A stretch of 64,000 bases of DNA from Chitinophagales bacterium (GCA_017303455.1 JAFLBM010000002.1:186001-250000), one strand, 5' to 3'; shown: positions 43,957 through 53,442, counted from the stretch's first letter. Notes: generated by a model from the letters alone, not told the origin. Numbers and translations: made by a program.

Positions 43957-45471
43957 TTAAAGGGCATTTATTAATATCCTGATACTCCAGCCAACTACTA
44001 TAACTCCTAATAAAACAAAAGAGGTTCTCTTAGGCAGTTTGCCGGCCAGTTTCGCAGCTATTGGTGCTGCAATCACACCACCCAGTACCAATGCCATGAT
44101 GATTTGCCAGCTGCCCACGCCGATCATTATAAAGAAGGTGAAGGCACTTGATAGTGTAACAAAAAACTCGGTAAGACTCACCGAACCCACAACATACCTC
44201 GGTGTTCTTCCTTTTGTGATCAATGTGGATGTTACAATTGGCCCCCACCCGCCACCACCAAATGAATCAAGAAATCCACCTGTTCCTGCCAACCAGCCAT
44301 ACCGCTTGAATTTTGTTTTGATATTTGTATTCCTGAAAGCATTACTGAATATCCTGATACCTAACAGAAGGGTATAAACCGCCATTGCCGGCCGAAGGTA
44401 TTTAATATGCGTATCATCAAACCACACTAATAACAAGGCTCCCAATACAGCACCAATGATGCCCGGAACGACAAGTGCTTTAAATAGTTTCTTATTGACA
44501 TTGCCAAATTTATAATGACTATACCCGGATGCCCCGCTGGTAAACATTTCTGCCGTGTGAATACCGGCACTAATGGCAGCCGGACTTACATTCGCCGATT
44601 GCAAAACAATAGAACTGGTAACTCCGTAACCCATACTGGTTGCTCCGTCCACCATTTGTGCAAGGAAACCTGCCAGTACCATCCAGTGAAAATTTTTATC
44701 CAGCGTACCATACCATGCCACTGTATCATCAGCTATCTGCCGGAAGGGTAAATAGGATAAAACGAAATGCCCGATAAGCATAGAAGCAAAAATGATCAGC
44801 GACCAGGTTGCTATCTTTCTCCATCTTCTTTCACTCATCGCATTGTCCTTATCCACCAATGTCCGGGTAAGGGCATTCAGCTTTTTGACTTTATACTCAA
44901 AATTGCCGTTTAGCTTACCCCTCACTTTATGCAGGTTATTGATAAGCTCATCCAGTTCTGCCGGTAAAGATTCATTTAATACTTCTTTGATACGCTTAGC
45001 GGCTGTCGGCGATTTACCATTAGTGGAAATTGCGATTTTCAATGATCCCTTCTGTACAATACTTCCCAGATAAAAATCACAGAGCTCGGGTGTATCCGCC
45101 ACATTGACCAGTATCTTATTCGCATTGGCGAGTTTGGTGATATACTGGTGTAACTCCTTATTATCAGTTGCCAAAATAACCAGTTCTTTATTCTCCAGGT
45201 CTTCCTCCTGGAATTGTCTTTCTATAATTGTACAGGAAGGATGTTTTTGTATCAATTCTCTTACTTCCTGTTTAACCTGTGGTGCCACTACCGTGATCTT
45301 TGCCCGGGGAGAATTCGATAAAAGAGAATGTAATTTCTCCAACCCCACATTTCCGGCACCCACCAATAAAATATTCAACTGCTCCAGTTTCAGGAAAACA
45401 GGATACAATTGGTTCTTTATACCATGACCGGGACTTGTCTCCGGGGCTGTTTTATCCATATAACTATCCAT
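43957..45471 (-). CDS. Fusion of siroheme-synthase dehydrogenase domain and TSUP membrane transporter
   Basis: 504 residues. Residues about 20-170 match precorrin-2 dehydrogenase/sirohydrochlorin ferrochelatase (SirC/Met8/CysG N-terminal domain): NAD site LLVGAGNVGLEK (36-47), VNVADTPELCDFYLGSIV, ISTNGKSPTAAKRIKE. About residues 220-504 form eight membrane helices of the TauE/SafE (TSUP) family with GFLAQMVDGATSMGYGVTSS and GTGGFLDSFGGGGWGPIV. The SUMT half of CysG is replaced; SUMT is the separate cobA in this operon. Predicted to finish siroheme and to move a sulfur anion (sulfate in or sulfite/sulfide out). Confidence 0.9.
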   Translation of the reverse strand: MDSYMDKTAPETSPGHGIKNQLYPVFLKLEQLNILLVGAGNVGLEKLHSLLSNSPRAKITVVAPQVKQEVRELIQKHPSCTIIERQFQEEDLENKELVILATDNKELHQYITKLANANKILVNVADTPELCDFYLGSIVQKGSLKIAISTNGKSPTAAKRIKEVLNESLPAELDELINNLHKVRGKLNGNFEYKVKKLNALTRTLVDKDNAMSERRWRKIATWSLIIFASMLIGHFVLSYLPFRQIADDTVAWYGTLDKNFHWMVLAGFLAQMVDGATSMGYGVTSSIVLQSANVSPAAISAGIHTAEMFTSGASGYSHYKFGNVNKKLFKALVVPGIIGAVLGALLLVWFDDTHIKYLRPAMAVYTLLLGIRIFSNAFRNTNIKTKFKRYGWLAGTGGFLDSFGGGGWGPIVTSTLITKGRTPRYVVGSVSLTEFFVTLSSAFTFFIMIGVGSWQIIMALVLGGVIAAPIAAKLAGKLPKRTSFVLLGVIVVGWSIRILINAL

Positions 45472-45486
45472 TGGTCCGGTTATCTT

Positions 45487-46482
45487 TTAAATGATTGCAT
45501 TATTGATCCACTCTTTGGCATTTCGTGCGGCATACGATATGATGATATCTGCCCCGCTGCGCTGCAGCGCCGCCCACACTTCCACATGTGCCGCTTCCCT
45601 GTCCAATAAACCTTTCTCCGCCAACGCTTCAATAGCTGCATATTCGCCACTTACATGGTATGCGGCAACCGGCTTTAAGGTTTGTTGTTTCAGTTTTGCG
45701 ATTACATCGGTATAAAGTGCCGCTGGTTTTACCATTAATATATCCGCTCCTTCTTTTTCATCCCTTATTGCAGAAGCTAATGCATCATTGCTATTAAATG
45801 GTGAAAGCTGGTAGGTTTTCCTGTTTTGCAACCCCATTGTATTCGGAGCAGAATGGCAGGCATCCCTGAAAGGACCATAGAACTGAGAGCTGAACTTGGC
45901 AGCGTAACTCATGATACTTACCTGCTCATAACCCAATGCATCCAGTTTATTTCTGATAGCACCGATACGGCCATCCGTCATATCACTCGGAGCTATACAA
46001 TCAGCACCTGCATTGGCCAACAAAGAAGCATAATGGCTCAGCACCTCAACTGTTTTACTATTTAAGAGCTGCGTATGATCCTGGTTTAAAATACCACAAT
46101 GCCCATGCGTGGTATAACTGCATAAACAAACATCTGCAGCAAGCCATACTTCTTCGCCGAAATTTTCTTTTATCCTTCTGATCACATGACTGGCAAATGA
46201 GAAATCGAACTCTTTATCCTTTCTGATGGCAGGCACCGGGAATAACAGGAATTTTGAAATCCCATTCCTGGTATCCTGCTCAATACTATACAATATTGAA
46301 TCAGCCGTTTCCACCTGCACATCATTTAATCCATTCACTTTTCTTGCTGAGCTTAGGGCCTCATCAACAAATACCGGCTGGATAAAACTCTTATAATTAA
46401 GTTTTACCGATGCTGTCAGCTCCCGGATATGCGTGCCCGTTCTCAGGCGACGCTGATTGAGTGGCCAAAAGTTTGTCTCCAT
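45487..46482 (-). CDS. hemB: Delta-aminolevulinic acid dehydratase (porphobilinogen synthase)
   Basis: 331 residues, normal length. Condenses two ALA to porphobilinogen. Metal-binding cysteines in DVCLCSYTTHGHCG near 118-131 indicate the zinc type. Schiff-base lysines in YAAKFSSQFYGPFRDA near 195-210 and LMVKPALY-type segment (LMVKPAALYTDVI) near 250. Its start overlaps hemCD by 40 bases, so expression is coupled. Follows hemCD and precedes the SirC-TSUP fusion. Confidence 0.96.
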   Translation of the reverse strand: METNFWPLNQRRLRTGTHIRELTASVKLNYKSFIQPVFVDEALSSARKVNGLNDVQVETADSILYSIEQDTRNGISKFLLFPVPAIRKDKEFDFSFASHVIRRIKENFGEEVWLAADVCLCSYTTHGHCGILNQDHTQLLNSKTVEVLSHYASLLANAGADCIAPSDMTDGRIGAIRNKLDALGYEQVSIMSYAAKFSSQFYGPFRDACHSAPNTMGLQNRKTYQLSPFNSNDALASAIRDEKEGADILMVKPAALYTDVIAKLKQQTLKPVAAYHVSGEYAAIEALAEKGLLDREAAHVEVWAALQRSGADIIISYAARNAKEWINNAII

Positions 46483-47966
46483 TGCTGAAAAGCTTTAATG
46501 TTTGGAAATACAACAGGCTCCAGGCCCGCTGCGTTGAATTGTTCTGCTGTTTCTCCATACGGGCAAACATGCTGCACATTATTTTTTAGTAATTCTTTAT
46601 ACTTTTGGTACTGCCTGAAACTTGTCCAGAAAATAATATCGGCTTCTTTGATTTGGTCACTTATTACCGTCGGTTGCTTTTCCCGTAAAGAATAAGTGCT
46701 GTGCACATTCCAGCCCTTTTGTCGCCAGTTATCCTTTGACTGGTCATTCGTAATCACAGCCACTTCATTTTTTTCAATACTGATCAACGGCATTTTCCAA
46801 ACCGGGATCAATGTTTCCAACCCGAAAGCATCTGCAGACCCTTCCACCCAGATACCTTTCTTAGCCAGTTCATACCAGGTTTTAGTACCTGCCGCCCACA
46901 CTCTCTTTCCATTCAGCTCACCGGTAAGATTATGATCATTTACAGCTTTATAATTGGCAACATAGACCACCGGCTCTTCAATCCTGATCGATTCAGCAGA
47001 ATATTCATATTGAAAAAATTCACCCATATGATCCGTACTGCTAAAAAATTTCTTATTAGCTATATCCAGTTCCGGTAATCCTTCCCATTTGCTGAATTTT
47101 TCTTCATTACTATTTTTTCCGGCAGCATACAAAACTTTATTGCCTCCCCGGTTAAATGTAGTGACTCCGAATTTTTGCAAACAGCCGGTACCGTATTGTA
47201 CAGCTTCCTTCTTCTCCCTCGTACAATCAGTCATCAGGCTGTTACTGTTAATTAAATTCAACAGTTGCACAGCTCTTATATTCTCTGGCGCTGCTTCTGC
47301 CACGATAGCTCCCTGGCAAGGTGCAGGCACACATTCTATCAGCGGCAATAACATCAGCTTTTTATCTTTCAATAACTTCTTTACTCCTGTATCTTCCCGG
47401 CTTCTCAATAGCCTGTTCAGCCCGGCTGTGGCGAGGATGATACCATCATATTCACCACTATCCAGTTTCCTTAATCGGGTATCTACATTACCCCGGATCA
47501 TTTTTGTAACCACCCGGAAATTATTATTCAACTGTGGCAATGCCTTTTGCAAAAAACCCATTGCCATTTCTTCTCTTCGGGGCGAACAGGTTCCGATAAC
47601 GATCTGCTTTCCTTCTGCGATTTTTTGCTGAATATCTTTTTGGAAGATGACCACATCCCTGGTATCATCCCTGTCCACCACGGCAAACTTATTGGCTCCA
47701 AAAAAATGTTCGCTGCTCATATCTTTTAACGAATGGACAGCAATATCTGCATCACCATTCTCGAGGGCATCAAAAATATCCTGTGTAAAAAAATCACTTC
47801 CTTCCACGGTTTGCAATGGCACATCCTGCAGCGCATCGCCCCGGCTGCTGCGGGCAATGATCTCCACATTGATTCCCTCCGTCGCTGCTTCAATACGCTG
47901 CTTCACTATCTCCAGTTGCAGCAGCGAAAGCCGGGAATCCCGTCCTATGAGCCTGATCGTCTCCAT
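46443..47966 (-). CDS. hemC-hemD: Fused porphobilinogen deaminase and uroporphyrinogen-III synthase
   Basis: 507 residues. The first about 290 are HemC: IRLIGRDSRLSLLQLEIV at the start, RGNVDTRLRKLDSGEYDG and AGLNRL. The dipyrromethane-bearing Cys is in QYGTGCLQKFG, a variant of the usual GGCQ. The rest (about 300-507) has the alternating alpha/beta pattern of HemD, including EADIIFWTSFRQYQKYKE and HVCPYGETAEQFNAAG. Together they give uroporphyrinogen III from porphobilinogen. It overlaps hemA by 77 bases and hemB by 40. Confidence 0.93.
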   Translation of the reverse strand: METIRLIGRDSRLSLLQLEIVKQRIEAATEGINVEIIARSSRGDALQDVPLQTVEGSDFFTQDIFDALENGDADIAVHSLKDMSSEHFFGANKFAVVDRDDTRDVVIFQKDIQQKIAEGKQIVIGTCSPRREEMAMGFLQKALPQLNNNFRVVTKMIRGNVDTRLRKLDSGEYDGIILATAGLNRLLRSREDTGVKKLLKDKKLMLLPLIECVPAPCQGAIVAEAAPENIRAVQLLNLINSNSLMTDCTREKKEAVQYGTGCLQKFGVTTFNRGGNKVLYAAGKNSNEEKFSKWEGLPELDIANKKFFSSTDHMGEFFQYEYSAESIRIEEPVVYVANYKAVNDHNLTGELNGKRVWAAGTKTWYELAKKGIWVEGSADAFGLETLIPVWKMPLISIEKNEVAVITNDQSKDNWRQKGWNVHSTYSLREKQPTVISDQIKEADIIFWTSFRQYQKYKELLKNNVQHVCPYGETAEQFNAAGLEPVVFPNIKAFQQWRQTFGHSISVA

Positions 47967-49155
47967 GAATTATTTTAGATAAACTAAATGCTAAATGATT
48001 AATATGTTTTACAAGATGCCTTGCCGTAACAATAATGCGCAGGCATTCCTCGCCTTTGGGCACAGTTGGATAATTGATCGGCTGCAGGTACACTCCCTGC
48101 TTTTGCAACAGCTCATTGGCCAGTTGCCTGCAACGGACCGCATCCCTTACCGGGATACTGGTAATATGTGAATCATTATTACTGAATTCAACCTGGTTTT
48201 CCTGCAATGCCTTTCGCAGTAACTGAACATTATCCCTGAACTCCTGTCTCCATTCCGGGTGTTGCTGTATCAGTTGTATACTTTTAGTAGCAGCACTGCA
48301 AACCGCAGGAGGCAAAGAAGTGGTGAAAATAAAACCGCTTCCATAGCTGCGGATAAAATCAATGATCACAGCAGAAGCTGCAATATATCCGCCAAATACA
48401 CCAATTGCCTTTGATAAGGTACCGTTCAGAATATCAATTTCGTTCTGCAATTGCTCCTGTTCAAATATACCGGCACCTGTTTTTCCGTAAAGTCCCACTG
48501 CATGAACTTCATCCACATACGTCATGGCATTGTATTTCTTTGCCAGTGCGATAATCGCTTTTACCGGGGCAATCGTTCCTGAAATGGAATACACCGATTC
48601 AAATACCAGCAACTTGGGCGTTTCAAGTGGAATGGCTTTTAAAATCCTTTCCAGTTCCTCCTCGTTATTGTGCCGAAATATCTTTTTTTCATTACCTGCA
48701 GCTCTCATTCCTTCAATTAATGAAGCATGGTTCCGTTCATCCGAAATAAAGATCAGCCCGGGGATATGCCTGCCCAGTGTTTGCAGTGTTGTCACATTTG
48801 CCGCATAAGCTCCGTTGAATAATAAAGCTGCTTCTTTTTTGTGCCAGGCCGCTAAGGTTGTTTCCAGTTCTTTATGATGTACCGTTGTCCCCGAAATATT
48901 CCGGGTGCCGCTGCTGGCTGTGCCACTGCGGTGTGTTACAAACCCAAGTTTGGCGATTACCTCTTCCCTTGTACTCATACAGAGATAATCATTACTGCAC
49001 CAGTTCACGGCTGACCGCTGCACTCCACCTGCATCCTGGTAATAGAAATGCGGAAAGTGCTGGGCACTCTTGTTCACTTCTAAGAAATAACGGTAGGAGC
49101 CGTTATCCTTTAGTTCCTGCAGGCGTTGTTTAAAATAATTGTCGTACAAAAACAT
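47890..49155 (-). CDS. hemA: 5-aminolevulinate synthase (C4/Shemin route)
   Basis: 421 residues from ATG 49155; cysI ends in TGA sharing that A (TGATG). PLP-dependent alpha-oxoamine synthase making ALA from glycine and succinyl-CoA. N-terminus LKDNGSYRYFLEVNKSAQHFP fits ALAS, as do GTRNISGTTVHHKELE, FESVYSISGTIAPVK, DEVHAVGLYGKTGAG (215-229), PLP Lys249 in GTLSKAIGVFGGYI, and the ALAS-specific LQPINYPTVPKGEECLRI near 365-382. BioF and KBL relatives lack that last motif. The C-terminal 25 residues overlap hemC in another frame. Confidence 0.93.
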   Translation of the reverse strand: MFLYDNYFKQRLQELKDNGSYRYFLEVNKSAQHFPHFYYQDAGGVQRSAVNWCSNDYLCMSTREEVIAKLGFVTHRSGTASSGTRNISGTTVHHKELETTLAAWHKKEAALLFNGAYAANVTTLQTLGRHIPGLIFISDERNHASLIEGMRAAGNEKKIFRHNNEEELERILKAIPLETPKLLVFESVYSISGTIAPVKAIIALAKKYNAMTYVDEVHAVGLYGKTGAGIFEQEQLQNEIDILNGTLSKAIGVFGGYIAASAVIIDFIRSYGSGFIFTTSLPPAVCSAATKSIQLIQQHPEWRQEFRDNVQLLRKALQENQVEFSNNDSHITSIPVRDAVRCRQLANELLQKQGVYLQPINYPTVPKGEECLRIIVTARHLVKHINHLAFSLSKIIHGDDQAHRTGFPAFAAATGDSEAAY

Positions 49156-50819
49156 CACACTAATTTTTCACGGATGACAAAATCACCGAAGGTTTCCCCG
49201 GCATTTCTTTTCGTACTATACACCGCAAACAATTGGTCCAGCTCTTCCAGTATTTGCGGCTCATCCAGGCTATCCCTATATTTTATGTTTAATCTTTCAC
49301 CGATCCTGTCTCCCCCGATATGCAGGTTGTATTGTCCATAAGCAGTTCCCACAAAACCAATTTCGGCGGCCGGGGAACGTCCACAACCGTTGGGGCAACC
49401 CGTCATGCGCAAAATGATCTCTTCTTCTTCAATCGAATGCTTCTTCAGCAAAGGTTCGATCTTATCGATCAGCGAAGGCAAATAACGCTGTGCCTCTGCC
49501 AATGCCAGCGGGCAGGTATTGAATGCCACACAGGCCATTGCGTTTTTTCGTACTGCACCTGTTGCGGCAGTATGATTGATAATATTGAACTGCTGCAATA
49601 ATGCATCAATCTCATTTTTGTCAGCTTCCTTTATATCCGCAAGTATTACATTCTGATTGCCTGTAAACCGGAAATTCAGTTTACCTGTTTTGGCTATTTC
49701 CAGCAACGATGTTTTCAGCGGCAGTTTTTCATCATCCAGTATTCTTCCATTTTCTACAAACACGGTGTAATACCAGTTACCCTCATGATTCTGCTTCCAG
49801 CCGTAATGATCTTTTCGTTCGGTAAACACATACTCCCTGGCCGGCTCAAGTTTAAAACCACATCGCTTTTCCAGCTCTTCCTTAAAAGTATCAACCCCCA
49901 GTTTGTCAATCGTATATTTCAACCGGGCCAGTTTCCGGTCGCTCCTGTTGCCATGGTCCCGTTGTATGGTCATAATCTCATATACGGACTTCAATACTTT
50001 TTCTTCTGTATCCACAAATCCCAGTACGGTAGCCAGTCTTGCATAGGTGGCAGGGTTGCCATGCGTGGAACTTAGTCCTCCACCGGCAGCAATGTTGAAT
50101 CCCTTCAGTTCATTGTTTTCTATAATAGCTATCAACCCCACATCATTGGTCAGTACATCCACATCATTATTCGGTGGAATGGCAATACCCACTTTGAATT
50201 TCCGGGGCAGGTAGCGGTCCTGGTACAAAGGATCATCTTCTTTCTTATCAGCTATCTGTTCCTCATCCAGCCATATTTCATAGTAGGATCTTGTCTTTGG
50301 CAAAGCCATTACACTTATCTTATCTGCGTATTGAAACACCTGTTCATGTATGGCTGATTCTTTCGGATGGGCACTGCAGGTTACATTCCTGTTCACATCA
50401 CCACAGGCCGCAATAGAATCAAGATGAAGCGTATTGAAAGACTGTATCGTTGGTTTAATATGTGATTTTAATATCCCATGCAGTTGTACTGTTTGACGTG
50501 TGGTGACCTTGATCGTACCCGTTGAATGCTCCCCGGCAATATGATGCAACCCGATCCATTGATCCGCTGTTAAAAAACCACCGGGCAGCCGCAGCCGGAT
50601 CATATAAGAATACAACCATTCTAATTTCTTCGCAGTCCGTTCTTCCCTCCGGTCACGGTCATCCTGCTGGTACAGACCGTGAAATTTGATCAGCGACTGG
50701 TCATCCTCTTTCAATGCACCGGTCAGTCCGTCCTGCAGGCTTTCTTTTAATGTACCCCGCAAGCCATCACTGGATGTCTTGATCCGTTCAACTGCTGATA
50801 AATTATTTTTTTCGCTCAT
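49155..50819 (-). CDS. cysI: Sulfite reductase hemoprotein (assimilatory)
   Basis: 554 residues, normal for CysI/NirA-type siroheme proteins. Two repeated ferredoxin-like/siroheme domains. [4Fe-4S]-siroheme ligands are CX5C in ACVAFNTCPLALAEAQ and CX3C in MTGCPNGCGRSPAAE near 405-460. RQTVQLHGILK near 105 is the arginine-rich sulfite-binding region. Reduces sulfite to sulfide with electrons from CysJ. Downstream hemA begins within its stop codon. A 125-base gap to cysJ contains a dispersed repeat. Confidence 0.95.
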   Translation of the reverse strand: MSEKNNLSAVERIKTSSDGLRGTLKESLQDGLTGALKEDDQSLIKFHGLYQQDDRDRREERTAKKLEWLYSYMIRLRLPGGFLTADQWIGLHHIAGEHSTGTIKVTTRQTVQLHGILKSHIKPTIQSFNTLHLDSIAACGDVNRNVTCSAHPKESAIHEQVFQYADKISVMALPKTRSYYEIWLDEEQIADKKEDDPLYQDRYLPRKFKVGIAIPPNNDVDVLTNDVGLIAIIENNELKGFNIAAGGGLSSTHGNPATYARLATVLGFVDTEEKVLKSVYEIMTIQRDHGNRSDRKLARLKYTIDKLGVDTFKEELEKRCGFKLEPAREYVFTERKDHYGWKQNHEGNWYYTVFVENGRILDDEKLPLKTSLLEIAKTGKLNFRFTGNQNVILADIKEADKNEIDALLQQFNIINHTAATGAVRKNAMACVAFNTCPLALAEAQRYLPSLIDKIEPLLKKHSIEEEEIILRMTGCPNGCGRSPAAEIGFVGTAYGQYNLHIGGDRIGERLNIKYRDSLDEPQILEELDQLFAVYSTKRNAGETFGDFVIREKLV

Positions 50820-50878
50820 ACCGTAAGTTGCTCTTTAATTAATCTTATTGCCAGCTTATGTAATCCTGCTCAACACCT

Positions 50879-50922
50879 GTTGCGTCGCACTCTTCATCGT
50901 CCTGTAATTCTGTTCACCTGTT
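50879..50922. repeat. Dispersed intergenic repeat, copy 3
   Basis: Shares GTTGCGTCGCACTCTTCA, then T, CGT, C, CTGTAATTCT with the copy at 15289-15333 (2 differences in 34), same orientation, 60 bases upstream of the cysI ATG. Otherwise the cysJ-cysI gap holds nothing recognisable. Confidence 0.75.
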
Positions 50923-50944
50923 ATATAATTGCGTTTTCTGATGA

Positions 50945-52642
50945 TTAATACACATCCTTCTCATATCTTCCTTCCTTTTCCAATTGATCCAGGTATTGCC
51001 TGGCCTCTTCATTTGTTTTATTACCTTCCTGTACAATGATCTGCAGCAGGGTCGTTTCCACATCTTTACTCATCGGGTCTTTGGTGCCACTGATAAAGAT
51101 GTAAGCTCCGTTACTGATCCACTGATATAGTTCTGCCGCTTTCCCCAGCATCCGGTGCTGTACATAAATTTTCTCCGGCTGGTCCCTTGAAAAAGCAAGG
51201 TCAATATTGGTCAATACTCCTGTTTGTACATATTGCTGCATTTCTGACTGGTATAAAAAATCTGTCTGGAAATATTGTTCTCCAAAAAAGAACCAGTTTC
51301 TTCCATTTGCACCCGTTGCATCACGATGCGCAAGAAAAGCTCTGAAGGGTGCCACACCCGTACCCGGGCCGATCATGATCACATCTTTATCAGCAGCGGG
51401 AAGTTTGAAATGCTTATCCTTGTGTACATAAAAACTGATCGCTGTACCTACTGGCTGATCGCCTAAAAATTCGCTGCACAGACCAAAACGCTGTTCGTCT
51501 TGCGCTAAGAACTGGTTTTTGGCTACGGTAATATGCACTTCGTTTTCTCCATGTGCAGCCGGTGAAGATGACACAGAATATAAACGGGGCGCTATTGGCA
51601 TTAATGATTTGAGTACCTCTATAAACTGGTCTGTACTTTTTACCGGATAGATCCTCAACAGGTCAACAAGGTCCATGCGGGTATCAGGAATTTCCTGGGC
51701 GGCGATAGCCCCATATTTTTTTATAGTTGATGTAAGCAGGTAGCAGATATTGAGGTTATAGGTTAACAATTCCCTTACAGCTGCTGTTGTCCTTGTTGTG
51801 GTTACTTCCAATGCAGGGTCAACTCCTGTTAAGGTGATGATCTTATCGACTACTTCTTTCCGGTTAGCAGGCACAATACCAATTGTATCGCCTGGCTCAT
51901 AGGCTATGAGTTCATCCGTTCCGATCTCGATATGATAAGTCTGCTTATTTGAACCCCTGTCATTCAGGTTGATATTGCTGAGAATTTTCCCCTGGTAATA
52001 TTTTTTCCCTGTTACCTTTTTTTCTATTGGTTTCACTGAAACAGGTTCAGGAATTACTGCTGTATGTTGATCCACTATGGCCAGCACCTTATCAAACCAG
52101 GTGGCAGCATCTTCCTCGTAATCAACATCACATTTTTGTAAAGGCACAACTCTTCTACCACCAAACTGTTCAAGTTTTGCATCCACATCTTCGCCTGTTT
52201 TGCAAAACAGGGGATAGGATGAATCGCCCAGTGCAAGCACACTATACTTCAGACCAGGCAGCGACAATATGCTTTCCTGTAAATGATCATAGAATTTCTT
52301 AGCCGGAATGGGCGGCTCGCCTTCTCCCTGTGTGCTGATCACGACAAAAAAATAATCTTCTTTAGCAAGATCGGCCAGGCGGTACTGGCTCAGATCAGCC
52401 AGTTTTACATGAACGCCTTTCTTTTTTGCCACCCCTGCTAATTGCGTGGCCAGTTTTTTAGAATTACCTGTTTCTGTTCCAAACACCAGGCTTATTTTTT
52501 TAACTGCCTGCTTTGTTTCATGGCCATTCGTATTCCGGTTAGCCACGATGCCAGACAGGTAGCCATTGATCCAGACCAGCTCCTCCTGTGAGTAGCTTTC
52601 CAGCAGTTGATGTAATTGTTTTAATCTTCCTTCGCCGATCAT
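50945..52642 (-). CDS. cysJ: Sulfite reductase flavoprotein (diflavin reductase)
   Basis: 565 residues, typical for CysJ-like proteins. N-terminal flavodoxin domain with FMN loop VFGTETGNSKKLA near 53-65 and VISTQGEGEPP; linker; FAD-binding RLYSVSSSP near 355; NADPH domain with MIGPGTGVAPFRAFLAHR near 425-442; C-terminal DVY. Shuttles electrons from NADPH to CysI. Starts 5 bases after cobA, in the same operon. Confidence 0.94.
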   Translation of the reverse strand: MIGEGRLKQLHQLLESYSQEELVWINGYLSGIVANRNTNGHETKQAVKKISLVFGTETGNSKKLATQLAGVAKKKGVHVKLADLSQYRLADLAKEDYFFVVISTQGEGEPPIPAKKFYDHLQESILSLPGLKYSVLALGDSSYPLFCKTGEDVDAKLEQFGGRRVVPLQKCDVDYEEDAATWFDKVLAIVDQHTAVIPEPVSVKPIEKKVTGKKYYQGKILSNINLNDRGSNKQTYHIEIGTDELIAYEPGDTIGIVPANRKEVVDKIITLTGVDPALEVTTTRTTAAVRELLTYNLNICYLLTSTIKKYGAIAAQEIPDTRMDLVDLLRIYPVKSTDQFIEVLKSLMPIAPRLYSVSSSPAAHGENEVHITVAKNQFLAQDEQRFGLCSEFLGDQPVGTAISFYVHKDKHFKLPAADKDVIMIGPGTGVAPFRAFLAHRDATGANGRNWFFFGEQYFQTDFLYQSEMQQYVQTGVLTNIDLAFSRDQPEKIYVQHRMLGKAAELYQWISNGAYIFISGTKDPMSKDVETTLLQIIVQEGNKTNEEARQYLDQLEKEGRYEKDVY

Positions 52643-52647
52643 AGCTA

Positions 52648-53442
52648 CTATTTAGCAGTTATCAATTCATTGAATACAGAACCCGTCCCTTCTGCAGCAA
52701 ACCAGTTAAATGACTGGTGTAACTCCACCACTTCTCCCACAATAACCAGGGAAGGGGAACTGAAATGTTTTTCGGCAAAATCACCGGCACAATCTTTTAA
52801 GGTGCTTATATGAACCTGCTGATGTTGTGTAGTTGCCTGCTCAATCACTGCCATCGGGGTAGAGGGTTTACGGGTGTAACGCAACAATAATTCAGCGAGG
52901 TCGGCTATATTCTTGGCGGCCATGTAAAATACCAGTGTATCACTCGTGCCTGCCAGGCTTTTCCATTTATCTGAACTATAAAAATTAGTTGGATTGAAAG
53001 TGATAAATTGTACAGCCTGGGCATATCCACGGGCAGTTAACGGGATACCTGCATAAGCAGAAGCTCCTGATGCAGCCGTGATACCCGGGATGATCTCGAA
53101 CGAAATATTGTTTTCCTGCAATATTTTCAGCTCATCCAGTACATTACTGAAAAAAGCCACATCACCACCTTTCAGGCGTAATACAGTTTTCCCATCCAGT
53201 GCATGATCAACAATCAGCTTGCAAATCTCTTCCTGCGAAACAGAAGCGTCATTATATCCCTGCTTACCGGCAATGATAACTGTAGCCCCCGGGTTAGCAT
53301 TTGCTTCAATGATCAATGGATTCACCAGCCGGTCGGTAATGATCACATCGGCCTCTTTTAACCGCTTTTGCAGTTTCAGGGTGATGAGTTCTGCATCACC
53401 GGGACCGGCTCCTGCCAGTATCACTTTCCCATTTTTATTCAT
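52648..53442 (-). CDS. cobA: Uroporphyrinogen-III C-methyltransferase
   Basis: 264 residues, normal length for monofunctional SUMT. SAM-binding GAGPGDAELITLK near 11-23, ADVIITDRLVNP near 32-43, VLRLKGGDVAFFSN near 90-103 and GITAASGASAYAGIPLTARG near 122-141 are family signatures. Adds two methyls to uroporphyrinogen III, giving precorrin-2, the branch to siroheme or cobalamin. Placement among cys genes and near the SirC fusion points to siroheme. Followed by cysJ. Confidence 0.95.
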   Translation of the reverse strand: MNKNGKVILAGAGPGDAELITLKLQKRLKEADVIITDRLVNPLIIEANANPGATVIIAGKQGYNDASVSQEEICKLIVDHALDGKTVLRLKGGDVAFFSNVLDELKILQENNISFEIIPGITAASGASAYAGIPLTARGYAQAVQFITFNPTNFYSSDKWKSLAGTSDTLVFYMAAKNIADLAELLLRYTRKPSTPMAVIEQATTQHQQVHISTLKDCAGDFAEKHFSSPSLVIVGEVVELHQSFNWFAAEGTGSVFNELITAK

